DNA from: Sarcocystis neurona
Lineage: Eukaryota > Apicomplexa > Conoidasida > Eucoccidiorida > Sarcocystidae
NCBI GenBank assembly: GCA_000727475.1
Contig: KL647302.1
Span: forward strand, 472,292 to 536,291
Length of the DNA: 64,000 bases
Reading direction: 5' to 3'
In this document: piece by piece, positions 23,880 through 36,400 of the stretch
Layout of the letters: every line of letters begins with the position of its first letter
Position numbering within the stretch: position 1 is the stretch's first letter
Made by a program: the position numbers and the translations under genes
The notes under the pieces: generated by a model
What the model saw: only the letters and a program-made list of their open reading frames with translations
Told to the model about the DNA's origin: nothing
Databases searched by the model: none

Positions 23880-24656
23880 CACTGCGACTTGTGGTACACG
23901 TGCAAGAACATTCTCCGACTGCCCTGGTTGTTGTATAAAGATCCCCAGCGCCTGCTGCCCTGCTCGGTTATGCTGCTGCTCCTTCATCGCCCCGATACAC
24001 CGTCACCTGCGGCCGCTTGCGACTCCCGCTGTCGGGGCTGCTGGGCAGGCGGCTGCGCGGCTACTCGACAGCTCGCGTTTCTTTGACGCGTTGTTGAACT
24101 TCTCGGCTTTAGCATTTCAGCTACAGCACGCCAGTCTATTCTGAAAAATATACACACGCTTATCTGCACGTGCTGTGCTGCGTCCCCACACCGTTGTCCA
24201 ACTCAGGAGCCGTTGAAATGTGTGAAATGCTACACGGCTGCGTAGCACACCGGTCACTGCGCATAGAAGGAAAATGCTCTGGGACTTCTCTTCCTTGCGG
24301 CCTACGCGTCAGCAGCTTCACCTTCAACTGCTTCTCCAGCACCGAGGAGCACTGCCACATCTGCTGCTGTGAGCCTCTGCGAAGATACCGCAACCGCACG
24401 TACCAGCAGAGACCCACGGGTCGTATCAAAAACGAGAGACATAAGACGGGGGAAGCTGTGTGTAGATCTTAACATCGAGGCGACTTCTCACGACGCGTTC
24501 ATGAGGCGACTCTTACACCGGGAGGACTACTCGAAGGATGCACCAGCTGCAAGTCCACTGCCAAGAACATGGACGGCACGAAGACTCGTCTCACAACCCC
24601 TGCCATGGGACACACATTCAACTTCTCGACCCTCCCGCTCTCTCTCTTTTCCTTAG
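23880..24656 (+). CDS. Candidate coding segments, unknown
   Basis: Two plus-strand frames without early Met are long for this region. 23880-24148 ends AARLLDSSRFFDALLNFSAL plus a short hydrophobic tail. About 24267-24656 is Ala/Ser/Thr-rich (AAYASAASPSTASPAPRSTA) and then charged (IEATSHDAFMRRLLHREDY). Minus-strand frames at 23778-23987, 23984-24169 and 24160-24429 compete. I cannot settle the strand or join the exons. Confidence 0.22.
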
Positions 24657-25145
24657 TTTCCCTTCCTCTCTCTCTCTCTCTACGTACACAACATACTCAC
24701 ACACATGTACGCATATCCACGTATATATGTGTTGTGCCCCCGGAGCGCCCATATTAAAGCGTGGAGGACATAACCACTCAGAGTAAAGAAGTTTGCGCAG
24801 GTGGCACACAGGTGCCTCCCGAAAACGTCGACAGCAGCTTCAGTTCAAGGAAAGAGTGTCCCCTCCGTGCCCACAGCAGCACAAATAGAATTATGTTCGA
24901 CCTTCTGCCTATGCTTCCACGTATCATCATCGCATGTTGGCGTGTACGAGCACCGGCTCGCATACGTCACCTTCTGGTGAATTCTGGCTGGTAACTGAAT
25001 ATTGCTCAATAAGAGGGATGTACGGGGGACCGCCTTGCAACGTTGTTTTGATCCGAACGAATACCTGTACAAATCTTTTAAAAACATTTGTGCGACTAGG
25101 TGCACACACGTGTACAGGTGTACACACACATACATAATTACACGC

Positions 25146-25351
25146 AGTCGATCTATCTCTGCATACACAAAAGATATGAGGCCCCGCATCAGGGTGGCAT
25201 ATACGTGGAAGTGCAAGAGGACGCGCAGGAGGGTGTTCCAGCCCATTTCTACAGTTACTATAAAGCGTTCAATGTAGAATGTACACAAGGGCTAGAGAAC
25301 AATCGGGAAGTGCGTGTGACACTGTCCTTCGCACAGGGCCTACACAAATAA
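25146..25351 (+). CDS. Possible terminal exon, unknown protein
   Basis: After a microsatellite and an acceptor-like TTACACGCAG, a 68-codon frame runs to TAA: YEAPHQGGIYVEVQEDAQEG, then VPAHFYSYYKAFNVE and VRVTLSFAQGL. The residue mix is protein-like. No homology was recognised and the upstream exon was not found. Confidence 0.28.
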
Positions 25352-25920
25352 TTACGGAAAGGCTGGTTTGTTCTATCTCTCCGTCCTCCACACGTATGGA
25401 CACGTATGTTGCTAAAAGATGTACGTCTGTGTATGGCCCTTTCTCGTCGGCTTTCAGAAGGAAATACGAGAAAGTGGAGCTTTAGCTGCGTAGTGAAGCA
25501 CTACGTAGTCACTTGGTGCTCCTATGTGCATGAAACAACTTTTGCTGTCTCCACGTCGAACCGCACGAAGGCTGGACGCCTCGCCCATGTGGCTCTGTCA
25601 GCTATATCTAAGCAGCCGCGCACAGGCGTTTTTCACTGGGACGGGCGGAAGAAAAACCTGGCTGCAACTACATATAGCCACACCGTCACAGGTGGCAGAA
25701 TGTGCGCGGGGACCACCACTGTACGTATATATATAGAGAGAGAGAGACACGTACTTTCACACAGAGAGGGAAACACGACGGTGTCCACACAGGGCCTGAC
25801 ATAATTTTGTTAATGGAAACACACACCACCTATTTTTAAATATATACACATGAACCTGTGGAGTACATGTCTATCCTACTGGACACATACAGATGTGTAT
25901 ACGCAACTGCGCACGCAGCA

Positions 25921-25921
<1 letters not shown>

Positions 25922-25950
<29 letters not shown>
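25922..25950. repeat. (CA)n microsatellite
   Basis: Uninterrupted alternating AC of about 29 bases, followed by CCCCC. Confidence 0.95.
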
Positions 25951-25953
<3 letters not shown>

Positions 25954-26819
25954 CCATGCACACGTAAAGTCAGACCTAAAGGAAGGTCACACACATAAAC
26001 TTAGTAGTACCAACTAGGCGCATTTGTATACACGATTCAATCTGAACATATATACACATATATATATAAACACGCCCGTGTGTGTACACTACAGAAGTAA
26101 CGTCTAGGTTTACACGTAATCAGAGTTCCAATACAGGGAGATACGGGTACTTGCCGACACAGATTAGTACACGTGACGCCATACATATGTATATATACCA
26201 GGATAGAGGCGTACTATACAGGCGCACACGGACGTACCTATCTATAGACACATATATACGTTTATAGATGTAGTGAAAGGAATCACGTATCCGCACTTAA
26301 ACACATATTTGGTGTATGTACATTTTTGTACTCGCCCACATATAAAAACAGATGTGGATTTGTATACATGCACTAGGACAAACATTTAGTACACAGGTAC
26401 CTACGTATGTGTTCATATATGTATAAATATACCCAATGTGTATATATATATATAATATACACATACAAAAATAAATTCAAACATATAAGTGTACGCAAGA
26501 GGATTTTCTTCTCTGTCAATGTATGTGTCTTTTGATATACATATAAATATACATATGCATACATATGTATATGTATGTCCACATACGTGCACAAACACAT
26601 GTGTATACACACACATATATATACACACACACACACATGAACACGAATATACATTTGTCACCCACGCAGTTAGTCGTACAATGAATTTCTACAGAAAAGC
26701 GCTGCTTCGACCAAATCTACACAGAAATAACTGTGCCGGCTATAGTCGCCTATTTGTTGGCCGGCGGCTTCTGGAGAGGAAGCCGTAGCAGCTGCAGTTG
26801 ACTCGCTCCTGCGGAGCTG

Positions 26820-27125
26820 ATCGTCCTGTTGCTGCTGCGACTGACGCAGCCCGTCTGCCGGCTGCTGGCGCTGGTGCTGCTGCTGCGGCGTGTGATATTT
26901 CTCCTGGCAGCTGTGCCGCACTGCTGGCGTGACACGTGCTTCCGCGACTGCTGCTACAACTGCCGCTGGGCTGCTGCGTCTGCTGCGTCTGCTGCGCTGC
27001 TGCGTCTGCTGCGCTGCTGCGTCTGCTGCGTCTGCTGCGCTGCTGCGTCTGCTGCGCTGCTACGTCTGCTGCGCTGCTGCGTCTGCTGCGCCTGCTGCGC
27101 TGCTGCGTCTGCTGCTCGTGCCCTT
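26820..27125. repeat. CTG-CGT minisatellite
   Basis: From about 26970, TGCGTCTGCTGCGCTGC-type units recur head to tail with few changes, flanked by looser CTG triplets. The plus-strand frames give only Leu/Cys/Arg runs, so it is treated as a repeat rather than a gene. It lies in the 3' region of the SHPRH-like gene. Confidence 0.85.
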
Positions 27126-27336
27126 GCTGCGACTCCTGCAGGAGCCTTGCGCGCTCTGTGCTTTGGTCGGTTTACGTGGTTTCACCTAGGTGCTGCTATG
27201 TGTTTGCCGCAGTGCAGACTCTCACGCAGCAGCACAGCTATCTGCACGCAGCAGGTGCGCGCGACGAGTATTACGAGAAGTAATGGGAGACGAGGCACGC
27301 GCAGAAGACGAGTGTCAGCGAAGACAGGAGTATTAC

Positions 27337-27499
27337 CTGGCCTCTTAACTGAGCCAGAGAGGGCGCGTCGTCATCGCTTCCCGCTTCGCGGCTGCTGCGC
27401 CCCGTCCGTCTTGCTGCTGCTGTTGCTGTTCCTGCCGACCAGCGCTGCCACTGTCGCAGCTGCACCAGTCGCTCTTCCACTGTATCCCGCACTATAAAC
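27337..27499 (-). CDS. SHPRH-like gene: penultimate or last exon
   Basis: Acceptor GCTGCATGCAG|G completes the split arginine codon (CG|G) from the previous exon. It encodes [20 protein letters not shown], then a Ser/Arg/Asp-rich linker and [12 protein letters not shown], matching the SHPRH end 'FLIKATIEERM..SVLTVADLADLF'. A donor GCCAG|GTAATAC allows one more exon. Without splicing the frame stops at 27271 after a hydrophobic tail. Confidence 0.78.
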
Positions 27500-30400
27500 C
27501 TGCATGCAGCAGCAACAGCAGCAATCTCCGCTGCATCCGTAACAACCCCCGACTGCAGCAGCAGCGGCAGCCACAGCAGCAGCAGCCACAGCAGCAGCGG
27601 CAACGAGGCCGAGAGGCAGAGGACTCGCACCCGGAGCAGCAACAGCAGCAGCAGTGGCAGTAACGACGGCCAAAAACAGGAGCATCTACAGGAGCTCCCT
27701 TAGGAAACGGGTCGCTGCAATTGTAGCGGCAACAGCAGCACGTATGAACGGAAGACAAGGGCAGCGGCATGCAGCGGCTGATGGCAGCTCGGCAGGAGCA
27801 CATGGGAGGACGAAAGGCAGACGGCTCCGTGGCGGAAGAGGACAGCAGCAGCCCACAAGACGAGCCCACAAGCAGCCGCAGATACTCCCCGCGGGCCACG
27901 ATCACGTCACGCAGCAGCCTGGCAAAAACCAACAGCAGCCCACAATGGAAAAGAGCAGTAGCAGCTGGCAGCAGCAATACCACTAGCACGACCGAACGCC
28001 GTCCTCCGAGCAGCAGCACCCCACCCGCACCAGCAGATAGCCGATCACGAGGTCATATACAAACCTATATTTTTATATCTATACGTACGTTTGCCCTATG
28101 CATACAAACACGCACACACACAGCTATACGCACACGTACACACACATGCATACACACACACGTCCCCTACAGGTCCCATACGTCGATACATCTATATATA
28201 TATATATATGCATATATATTAATACACCTGTAGCTGTCAATTTTTGCCGTCTATATATGTACACACACACACATACAAATACACAGCTATGTGTGTCTCC
28301 GTCTGTCTGTATCTCTCTCTATCGCTATAGCCAGTTGCTGGTATACATATATGAGACCGCATACGTACAAAGAGATATACACAGAGAAAGAGTTTATAAG
28401 GAAGTCATGCGCACAGACATATGTGCTTGTGCGGGGGTGTGTAATAGTGTCCGCAGTGTTACCGCCAGACGTGGGTAGGCTTTTTCTGTCCCATGCGGTA
28501 GATTCTGCCGACCGCCTGTTCCTCTGCTGCCGCGTTCACGGGCACTTCGACGAAGATGACGTGGTTTGCTTCTGTCAGTGTGATGCCTCGGCCCGCGTGC
28601 TGCAACGTACACAGCAGCACGTGCATGTCGGGATCGGACTTGAAGAGACGCAGCTGCGCATGGGCGGCTCTGCTGCTGCCCACGTAGCGGATGCACGCGA
28701 CGCTGCTGCGTCGCAGTGCTGCCTGCAGGAGGTCCAGCGTCGTCGTCCACTCCGAGAAGATAAGAATCTTCGAGTTCCTTCTCTCTCCTGACAATGCCGC
28801 ACCAGCGTCATCGCACCCGCACGTCCTCCCGCAGCCGCAACGCCCGCTGCTGCTGCACTCGCTGCTGCTGCTGCCGCTGCTGCTGCTGCCGCTGCTGCTG
28901 CTGCCGACCCCCGCGACGTCCTCTGCGTTCCTTCTGACACTGCTCGTGCTGCTGCTACTGCTGTTGCTGTTGCTTGCGCCGTCGTGGCTGACGCTGCGGC
29001 TGCTTGTACCGCTCGTCACAGCCGTCGCACGGCAGCTCGCCAGCGAAGAAGAAGCGGAAGAAGACCAGCGCGTACACTGCGAGCAGCAGCTTCGTAGCGT
29101 CGGAGATACAGACGGGGCTGCAAGAATTTCGGTCACTTTCTCTACAATAGCCGTCACTTTCGTAGAAAACCTCCCCCGCACCCGGACAACCGCAGCCGCA
29201 GCGGGGGACGCAGCAGCGGGAGACACGGCAGCCGCTCCGGCAGCAGGGGAGCACGCTGCAGCCGATGCAGCAGCACCCCCAGCAGTAGCAGCAGATGGAG
29301 GAGGACAAGGTGAAGAAAGAACAGGAGCAGCGGAAGAAACTGAGAAAGACGATGAGGTCGCTCCAGCAGACGCAGGAGCAGGAGGAGCAAGGCACGGATG
29401 GGCAGCCGGCCAAGCACCAGCCGACCCAGCGGCAGCAGCAGCCGGGGCAGCAGCAGGAGCATCCAGACCAGCAGCAGCAAGTGGGCCGCGCTGCGGGTCC
29501 TGAGTGACACGCACGCCACACACACGCAGCTGCGGCAGCACGTGCAGGTCGGCTCCTTCCCATCTAATCCCCCCCCCCCGCGGGGACAAAAGCCGAGTCA
29601 TTTCACATCTCATACCCCTACAAACATACACGTCCACAACCTCTAGAGTGTCAAGATACAGTCGCACGTCCATACATATATGTATATGTGTAAGCGTAAA
29701 ATGGTATATACATATACACATATACACACGTATGTATGTTTACTAAGACAAAGACGACTTCCCACGAGAACGGCATCGACAACTCCTGGGCATCAATGTA
29801 CTCGTCGAAGGAAGCTGCACTACGCTCCCGTCTCTTCTTCTGCACGTGCGTGTGTTTATGTGTACGCAAACCGATGAGTAAAGATGGGAGAGCCACCCCC
29901 ACATATACGCACACCCACCCACACCGCATGCACGGCTGTTGTTTCCCCCATCCACGGGCAGCAGAAGCAGCAGCCGCCAGTTGTCTTCTCTCCCGTGGGG
30001 GACCTTCGACTCCAAGCGTTTTCCTGCGCAGAAGTAGAAACGTGTGTCTGTCGTTTTCTAACTGCCTCTCGCCGTCTCGCACACGCGGCGTCCCCGTGGG
30101 ACGGTACCCTCCCCAGAACTGTCGCAGGGTGACCCCACCGCATCTACCAAGTCAGCCAAGGAAGAAGGCAGGTGAATTCTCGTTGATACAGGCTGCTTCT
30201 GGATGACAGAGAGGAGTACGTCATTTGGGAAAAATTGAATGTGTGGCTCTGCAGACATCAGGAAAGTTTTATTTGAGACACAGTCACCTTCTTCCCATCC
30301 TTCTACAAATCCGCTTTTCTCTCTTAGAATCTCGTGTATATAGATGTTGTAGTCATATACGGCTGCGGTGGATTTAATCGCGTTTTGCATGAGTCTCAAA

Positions 30401-33400
30401 AAGTCGTAGAGAGACGTATGTGACTTTGTAGTCATCAGCAAGGATTTACGTGACACGGTTGCCTCATGGATCTTCGAGAAAAAAACTTCCTCTCCTTCAA
30501 AAAGTTGTCTACGGCTGAACAGGCGTCAGCAAGTCTTAAATACAGAAGACGGTTGGCCTCCGGGTCTTCAGAAAAGACTCTCTCTCTTCTTCAAAAGTTG
30601 GTTGTCTGTCGCTGTACACGCGCGACAGGAAGCTTTTAAGAGAAGGAAAGTACATCTTTTGCCGTAGCAGGCGCCGCCCTTCGGACCATGAAAGGAGTGA
30701 GTTCTCTCCTTCACATATTTTCGGGAACAAACGCTTCGACGCACGCGTCGGTACGCGTAGACGCCGAGGTTTACACATACAAACGGACAAGAGGCGGGAT
30801 ATGTCTGTGTGTGGACGCACACAGAGTAGGTAGGTTTATAAATAAATATACATATGTATAGGTGCATATTCATATACACACATACGTGTACGTGAATAAG
30901 CATATCTACACTCGCGCATGTGGTGCACATATATTAGTGTAATAGTAGAGACGTCTACAGACAGACAGACACACACACATACATACCCACATATATATAT
31001 ACACACACGCACACATACGTGAGGCGGTTGTTGTAGGTTTGTATGCTAAAATATATGTACACATATATTTATACATATGCATACAAACGTGCGATATAAT
31101 ACATGTTTTCCCGAGGACGCATATACATATATAGACCCGCCCACAAGTGTACACCCTTATGCGTGGAAACATACGTAAGTAGAGAGATATGTACGTATGT
31201 GAGTGTAGACGTCTAATACACACATACACACATACACACGTACAAGCGCTTTCATCTTCGTATATGCCAAAATATCCATATGTACATACACCTCCCTATG
31301 TATAGATATATCTGTACATAGGCACGAGGACGCACATACATGTGTGTAAAGGCACGCTCACATATACCTACGAAAAGACACATATATTTTGAGCTACAGT
31401 CACACGGGAAATAGCTACGTCTGCGGGGGCCGGCCACAGGGGAAGCACACGTATGAGCACACAAGTCAGTACTCTACAGGTTCACCAAGCTGCGAAGATT
31501 TTTTTTGTCTACTGCAATGGCGAGCCACGTACATATTCCGAAGAGAAATACACGAAGAAGAGATGAAGACGAGGGAGCAGAGAAGGCACAGGAGGAAGAA
31601 GAACATGCAAAGGAGGAGGCGGAGGAGGAGAAGACGCAGAAGAGGAAGACGGAGGACCGGGAGAAGAACTGCGAAGACGAAGGGGAAGAGAAAGCCGCAG
31701 AAGACGACGGACGAAACCACGCAGAGGAGGGCAGAGAACGCGGTGCGAACGGCAGCAGACGCAGAGGAAGACGAAAACACAGAAGAAGATGAGGACGAAG
31801 AAAACCACCCCAACGACGAAGAACACGAAGCAGAAGACGCAAGGAAGACGAAGAAGCGGCAAAGTTGCAGGCGGCACAGCAGGCGCACAAGGGCTCGTCA
31901 GGGCCCAGGGGGCGCACAGAGAGAGACCTGTCGGAGGGGGATGGAGAAACGAATGCATGCAGACGAGCGGCAGAGAAGCACACGTTCACCGAGGCAGTGT
32001 GGAGAGTAAAAAGGTTTGCAGCACCTGCGGCGACGGGCACCTGCCAAGGAAGCCCGGTGCTTCTTGGTGGCCGTATAGACAGCAGGCCCAGGCCCACCCG
32101 TCCCCCGCCTTCCCACCCACACAGAGGAGGACGCAGACGCAGAAACGACACAGGGAGAGACCGGGGGTGGAGGAGAGTGCGCAGAGAAGAGGTCGGACGA
32201 TAAGAGAAGGCCCGATGTACTACCACGTGCGCGCACCAGGAGATACGAGCACTTGAATACAGAGTGAAAAGGCGGGACGAGGGACCTGCGGAACCGAAGA
32301 GAAAATGAAACGAGCGAGAGAGCGACCGCCGAGACGTGAGGCGAACGACGCGGAGCGCTGAGGCAGAAGAAATGCGCATTCGAAAAAAGGAGCAGCGGCG
32401 CGAAGCTCGGGACTCGTCCCCGCATCCACTTGCATCAGCAGGGCAAAAAGAGCAAGACACACCAGAGAGCAAAGTTGCAGCCGCGGCTGGCTTCTCTTTG
32501 CTGCTCCTGGGGAGCTGTCTCTGTTGCTGCTGGTGACTTGTCTCTGTTGCAGCTGCTGCTGCTGGTGACTTGTCTCTGCTTGTCTCTGGTGCGGCTGCGT
32601 TGCTTTCGCTGCTGCTCAGGTGGTTTCGCTGCTGCTCTTCCTGCTGCTGTTCCTGCTGCTGATAGCGCTGTTGCTGCAGTCACTTGGGTTGCACTGCTGG
32701 CGCTGCTATGGCTGCTGCTGTCTTCTGCCTCGCATGCAGACACAGGACCTAACAGACCTCTCGACTGCCGCTGCGGAGGAAAGAACGGGAAAAAGATGTG
32801 CCCATACAGATACCTGCTCCCGCACTTGCACACAAACATACGCAGAACGGTGGAACATATATATATATAAATGTATATATGTGTATGCATATAGGTATCA
32901 CATGGTGTGTGGTATACATACACAGATATTTACCACGGCGTGTGTCTCTCTGCATGCGAAGGACCAACCGCTATGTCGTGGTGGACGGGGCGGCTATTAG
33001 AGCCGCATACCTTGTCCTGCGTGAAAGCAGTCTGCAAGAAATGCTCTGCCGGGTGAAGAAGAGAAAACACGTGTATTGCGCCTACCGGCGTCTCCTGGTC
33101 GGCCGCCCGTGGCATGCGGCCATCCCTTGCTTTTTGCTGTCCCTGAGTCTCTGTAGCAGCTTCTTCTCGACTTCTTGTTGCTACGTCTTCCTGCTGCTCC
33201 CCCGTGTCCCCGAGAACGTAGCGCATCTCCTCCTCCGGCCTTCCCTGGCGGCTGCTGTTCCTGCCGTCCCGCATGCCCGCGGTGCTGCTGCTGCTCCCCG
33301 TGCGGTTGTTGTTGCTGCCTGCTGTGCTGTCGCTACTGCTGTTTCTGCTGTCGCTGATTCTCACAATGTGCTGCCCTTCCCAGCCGCTGCTGCCGCTGCT

Positions 33401-36400
33401 AATCAGGCTTGCTGCTGTTGCTCCTGTCTTCTCGCTCTTGTCGCTTCCGTCTGCAGCAGGATCATCAACACACGCGGGGGTTGCGGTTGCCGCCGCCGCA
33501 GCTACGGCAGAAGTACGAGAGAAGAGAGTTTCTGTCTCTCTTACGCTGGTGGCCGTTCCTGCTGCTGAAAAACCAGATGCAACTCGCGGCAACGGAGAAG
33601 ACCGCGCAGCTGCTGTTCCTGCTGCGCTGCTCGTTTCTCCCCCTGCGCCTGATTCTGCTCCTCCTGCACGTGCCGCTACTGCTCTTGCTGCTGCTTCGGC
33701 TGCTGCTCCTGGTGTATCACCTGCTGCTCCTGCTGCAGTTGCCGCTGTCGAAGCATGTGGTCTTGCTGGTACAGCCCCTGCTGAAACATCTGCGTTTGGT
33801 GCGGCATCTGCTCCTGCTGTGCCTGGTGCTGTCGAGCTGCCTTCTGCTGTTGAAAGCGACGGTGAAGGTTCCGTTTCTGTTACTGTTGCTGACATGGCCT
33901 CTGCTGCTGACTCTTCTTCTTTTCCATGTTCGCATGTGGGCAATGCAGCAGTGGCAGCGTCAGCGGGGCTACCAGCAGCAGCGGCAGCAACGGACATTCG
34001 AGCAACAGCAGCAGCAGGGACCGCAACAGCGGGGGGTGCAGCAGCAACAGAGGCAGCAGTCGGACGCACAAACCCAAGGCCGACAGGCGCGGTTGCTGCA
34101 GCAGCAGCAGCACCCGGAGCAACAACACGCTGCGCCGCATCCTCGCTCGCAGAGTCAGCAGGCTGCAGCGAACCAGAAGAACAAGATGCAGCAGCAGAAG
34201 TAGCAGCAGCAACAGCAGCAGGTTGTAGATTCTGAGGTGCAATAAAAACTAACTGATTTAACACGAACAGCGTGCGGCAGACGGGGCATCGCTTCCGCTG
34301 AAACGCGCCGCCGTGTTTTGACGGAGATTCCCCCGCAAAGCTTGTCGAAAAAAGATTCTCTCCTTTGCTGTCTGAAAATCAAAACCCACAGTGTTTCCAC
34401 ATGCACATTCACACGTATACATATATATATATATACATATCACACATACCTATCTCTCTCTCTATATGTGTGTAAATATACATGTCATTACACCTGTACA
34501 TACATACACACCCGTATACATATATATATATACACACACATTTTAATCTACCTATCTACATATGTACATATATATATATATACATATATATATGTATATA
34601 CGTATACATACGTATCATACATACCTATATATATATATACACGCATATCTGGTTTTACACACGTATCATACATACCTGCACATATATATATATGGTTATA
34701 CATACGTATCATAGACACCCTATGTATACATATGTGTATGTATACAGAGTTTAGATTCGTGTAATCCATACTCTTCTGTGTATAAATGAATACATGTGAC
34801 TATAGTAGTTTTTTTGGCCCGGATGTATACGTGTGAAGATCTTGGTGGAGGTTTGATATGAAAAATATCCACCATCACGTTTGGTGGTGGAACCGCATGC
34901 AGGTGCAGATTTTCTGAATGAGCAGTCCTTAGGCCCGCGAGGAAGTATATATAGACGTAGGTGCAGTGTCACAACATCACATGCACACACACATATACAC
35001 ACAGAGACGTTGGTTAAGTAGTAGTCTTTTCGCGACTGCTAGCTGCTTCCTTTTCTGCGTCTCCTTCACCCACAAATATATAAAAGTTTACTTGGCAAGC
35101 ATGCTTCATCCCACATGATCCTCCAGATATGGATGTTACACCAGAGAGCTGTAATAACACATATGTATATACGTAGGTATGATATGCGTATGTATGAACA
35201 TATACATGTGTATATACACATATACATATATATATATATATGAACATATACATGTGTATATACACATATATATATATATATGTATGTCTATAGCTAATGT
35301 ATGCATTCACGTTTGTGTACATATACGTATATGTATGTGTATATATAGACACAAGTGTGATGAGGTGTATGTACACCCGGCCACAGTTGGTGACTGCGAC
35401 GAGCCGGAAGAAGTAGACTCGACTGCAGGATGGGCCGCCTCGAGTTTTGTTTGGGTGTGGGTCTGCACGTCGACGTCGAGGCTCGTGCCCCGCGCGGCGA
35501 CTTTTTCTGCGCATCTTTGCGAAGAAAGGGAGCAGTGTTTTCTGCATGCATAAGCGGACACGCGTAGACTTGCTGCTGCGCTGCTTCGAGCGGTGGTCGT
35601 CCCCGTGTCGACCCCCTCTCTCCCCTCCCTCTCCTCTTCTCTGCAGATGTTCCTGCGCCTCGTCTAGACGCAAGGGCTTGCATGCAAGGGCAGCACGCCC
35701 GCGCGCGACGAAGAAAGGAAGGTGATCGCAGAGAGAGGGGGAGAGGAAACTCGAGGCAGCACACACACACACAGCGACCACTTGGGTAAGGGACGTACAC
35801 ACCTCCGTATACGGCAGCAGACACGCACGTTGTCTGCGCGCAGCTACTTCTTCGTCCACAGCCGACAGACAAGCAAAGATACATACAAATAAATGTACGT
35901 GGCAGGGGAAAACATATATGTATGGCAGGCAAGTACATTTACACATATTTGTATGCAGGAAGTACACACGTCCACACGTGGACACGCGCATACATACACC
36001 AAAATATATATGTCGCGCGCAAGTATACATACACATGTATACAAATATATAGACGGCTTGCAAGTACCCTTATATGTGTACATACATAGATATCTGCAGA
36101 GGCACACTGCTACGTGTGGATAGTCACATACGCGCCAATATATGTAGATACGTAAGATATACGTGTTTGGAAAGGGAGGTGAATATATGTCGCACGCATC
36201 CAAACAGCTGCATGCTGAGGCACCCGTGGCACGGATCCCATCAAACCGTTGCGGTTGCACTTTCGACGTAAACGAATCGACGGATACATTTGACAAGAAC
36301 TTTCTCATATCCTGGAAATATACGTAAAAATATAGACACGCCTATATCTCTCTCTTCCTCCCACTCTCTTTCTCTCCACAGATAATATATATATATATAC

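Larger units (their letters stand above)
25352..27336. other. Microsatellite-rich spacer and 3' flank of the helicase gene
   Basis: (CA)n lies at 25922-25950, and TA/ACAT/CACA repeats at about 25720-25750 and 26040-26640. The minus strand between 26.6 and 27.3 kb must hold the last codons and 3' UTR of the SHPRH-like gene. Candidate terminal acceptors are TTATTTCTGTGTAG near 26724 and CGGCTTCCTCTCCAG near 26778, neither provable. Confidence 0.5.
29530..33010 (-). other. Intron region between RING and lobe 2 exons (contains the 30148-30471 cassette)
   Basis: It holds a C11 run (29569-29579), microsatellites (29660-29740, 30830-31230), a purine tract (31540-31870), CTG tracts (32490-32740) and TA repeats (32855-32935). 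Large overlapping frames on both strands at 31.4-32.5 kb follow from the purine tract. Confidence 0.55.

Noticed and set aside
27271..27336. Hydrophobic tail (VILLSSLTLVFCACLVSHYF) as a membrane anchor of the SHPRH-like protein
   Set aside because: It lies directly after a good donor GTAATAC and is unlike the nuclear family; more likely intron, though not excluded.
28691..29503. Plus-strand frame (270 codons) of Leu and then Ala/Glu
   Set aside because: Antisense of the helicase lobe 2 exon with intact motifs V and VI.
31474..32472. 332-codon minus frame and overlapping plus frames (31389-32009)
   Set aside because: All frames over the GA-rich tract are open on both strands; Ser/Leu/Phe or Glu/Arg composition with no domain.
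33273..34235. Plus-strand Ala/Ser/Pro frame (320 codons)
   Set aside because: Mirror of the minus exon that carries the RING CPVC; alanine arises on both strands from GCT/GCA palindromic-like triplets.
35014..36063. 349-codon minus frame
   Set aside because: Crosses TA/CA microsatellites (Tyr/Ile/Thr/His runs) inside an intron; no domain.
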